Positions 62,600-64,000 of a stretch of DNA of 64,000 bases are shown here, one piece after another (position 1 is the stretch's first letter; every line of letters starts with the position of its first letter). Source of the stretch: Ostrinia nubilalis. Taxonomy: Eukaryota > Arthropoda > Insecta > Lepidoptera > Crambidae. Position numbers and translations under genes: made by a program. The notes below the pieces were generated by a model. The model was not told the DNA's origin. It ran no database searches and was given only the letters and a program-made list of their open reading frames with translations. The stretch lies in assembly GCF_963855985.1 (NCBI RefSeq), contig NC_087092.1, positions 13,826,001 to 13,890,000 of the forward strand, read 5' to 3'.

Positions 62600-64000
62600 A
62601 TGTGGGTATTTCTTCGGAGGCAAAATTTTTGATGTCTTTGGGTATAGTTCAGTAACCAACTAACAAAATGGCATGCAATATTTTTTTTCGTATAGCTTAG
62701 CTATAGCCCTATCTGGCGCAAATTACATTTTTGACATAATTGCTGTCTTTATACAAATTAAAAATATTTGAAGTGTGATTCTCTGATTCATAATGGTGTG
62801 TCCGTTAGCCATTTTCCGGAACAAAATGGTTGATGTAGCATTTTCCTTTTGATATATCAATATAAATTAAAATTATTTCGAAAGCTAATGAGTTGTCCTT
62901 CTACAAAAAAAATGTGTCATAATTTTAATTAAGTTAGTTTGTTCGCAAAAAAATAAATAAGCAGTGTCCGGCATAAAATACTGATTCATATGGCGTGAGC
63001 TGTTCTTGATCATAACTGGTCAGGTTTTAATCATGACAGTCTGGTTTCTGGTGTGGAGGCAAGCCCATCTTGCAACGGATGAGCTAGAAGGCAAACGTGG
63101 AGCTGGTTGGCTTAGAACCCGGTGTGACGAAGGCAAATACTTGATTCATCTGTGCTTGGTTCAGGTGGCATGCTGATTACAATGCCTACTTTATAAAATT
63201 ATATTATTGCATTAAAAATCTAATCTGTCTTCCATGTGATGCTTTTGGGTTATAGATTCATGTAGAAAAATGACAACACTGTAGTTTGTATGTATGACGA
63301 GTTTTGCTCGATTTCAGGTAAAAAACTGATTCATCTGTGCGTGATTCATATGGTCATGGCCCTATATGAATCATAAAATAAATTAGTTTATGATCTATCA
63401 AGCACCAAAAAGGTGTTTATTAGCTGAGAATGATATCCCAGACTGCATCTCACTTAAGACCAGATGTGATTGCGGTTTTGTTATGAATAAAAAAAATCAT
63501 CATCCTTTTTATACTATGAATAATGTATGTTTAAACAGTAAATAAGTAGTATATCCGTTAAGCTAGGAACCATAACACAAGCATATTTGTTGCTTATTTT
63601 ATGGCTAAATGGCTCTGTATGAAATTCATCATCATCATCATCATTTCAGCCATAGGACGTCCATTGATGAACATAGGCCTCCCCCAATGCTTTCCATCTG
63701 TATGAAACTGCCCAACGATTATTAATTTTTATTATTATTTCAGCTACACTTATGGCGTCCATAGCACATAATAATACTGCTGAGCATAGGCCTCCAATGA
63801 TTTCGAGATTAACTGATTGCCATTGCCACAACCTCTATAAGCTCATCTCACCTTCTTCATCTTGTGGGTGGACGTCTTAACAACGATAGCTTGGATAAGT
63901 GATACAGCTGGGTAGAGTCATCTAAAATACCTTAGTGCCATAAGATGAAAGTCTACATCCAGTGTGTGTTATCAGTGATGACATATTGTTCTGAAAAGCG
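62600..64000. other. right edge, intron of SULT C with repeat debris
   Basis: No SULT exon seen. TGATTCATCTGTGC/TGATTCATATGG phrases recur at 62985, 63143, 63330 and 63346. A LINE tail lies at 63430-63500 and LINE 3' ends on the - strand at 63628-63700 and 63736-63860. Confidence 0.5.

Noticed and set aside
62230..64000. Further SULT C exons within the window
   Set aside because: No PAPS-loop, KTHLP or RDPRD-type sequence on the - strand; only repeat debris.

Overview
This is eukaryotic nuclear DNA, most likely from a moth or butterfly (Lepidoptera). The background is AT-rich. Genes are split by GT-AG introns with phase-matched exons. The repeats are ones I associate with Lepidoptera: RTE-type tails with a CTAGC...GCCCGCGGCTTCG start, the element starting with CCGGCCAAGTGCGAGTCGG, LINE tails carrying TTTCAGCC..GACGTCCACTGCTG, and many fold-back MITEs. 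The family is also indicated by sulfotransferases that closely resemble the lepidopteran retinol dehydratase type. All assignments come from reading the sequence; no database was searched.

Left part (1-34.6 kb, + strand): one long gene. Its first visible exon (17893-18031) is the C-terminal end of a PP2C/PPM-family protein phosphatase. Eight further exons, all joining in frame, carry an acidic linker, a PABP-binding PAM2-like motif, an NPF motif, a very long Pro/Ala/Ser-rich disordered exon with SPLPAES-type repeats, and a basic KPAP-rich tail ending at 34228. The rest of the catalytic domain was not found in 1-17892, which looks like intron. That stretch holds an 8-bp-TSD (hAT-like) element at 1183-3635, a second 8-bp-TSD MITE at 10076-10364, and scattered GC-richer islands. 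A CpG-rich block at 25.5-26.3 kb may be an internal promoter giving a phosphatase-less isoform.

Right part (35.1-62.2 kb, - strand): three head-to-tail cytosolic sulfotransferase genes. A (35090-46403) and B (51606-60055) each have seven coding exons with the same intron phases, encoding 348 and 355 residues. C (60939-62229) shows only its last three exons and runs off the right side. The PP2C-PAM2 gene and SULT A converge tail to tail, about 860 bp apart. Intron 5 of SULT A contains a full hAT element (36518-39931) whose ZMYM/DUF4371-type transposase is open for 796 codons with its D, D and E residues present, but with an N-terminal frame break.

The remaining space is transposon debris: a THAP-carrying long inverted-repeat element (22.7-25.3 kb) with a 155-bp tandem array, a second frameshifted THAP copy (32.6 kb), RTE/LINE reverse-transcriptase fragments, a SWIM-domain (MULE-like) transposase tail (59.0 kb), and many fold-back MITEs within the sulfotransferase introns.
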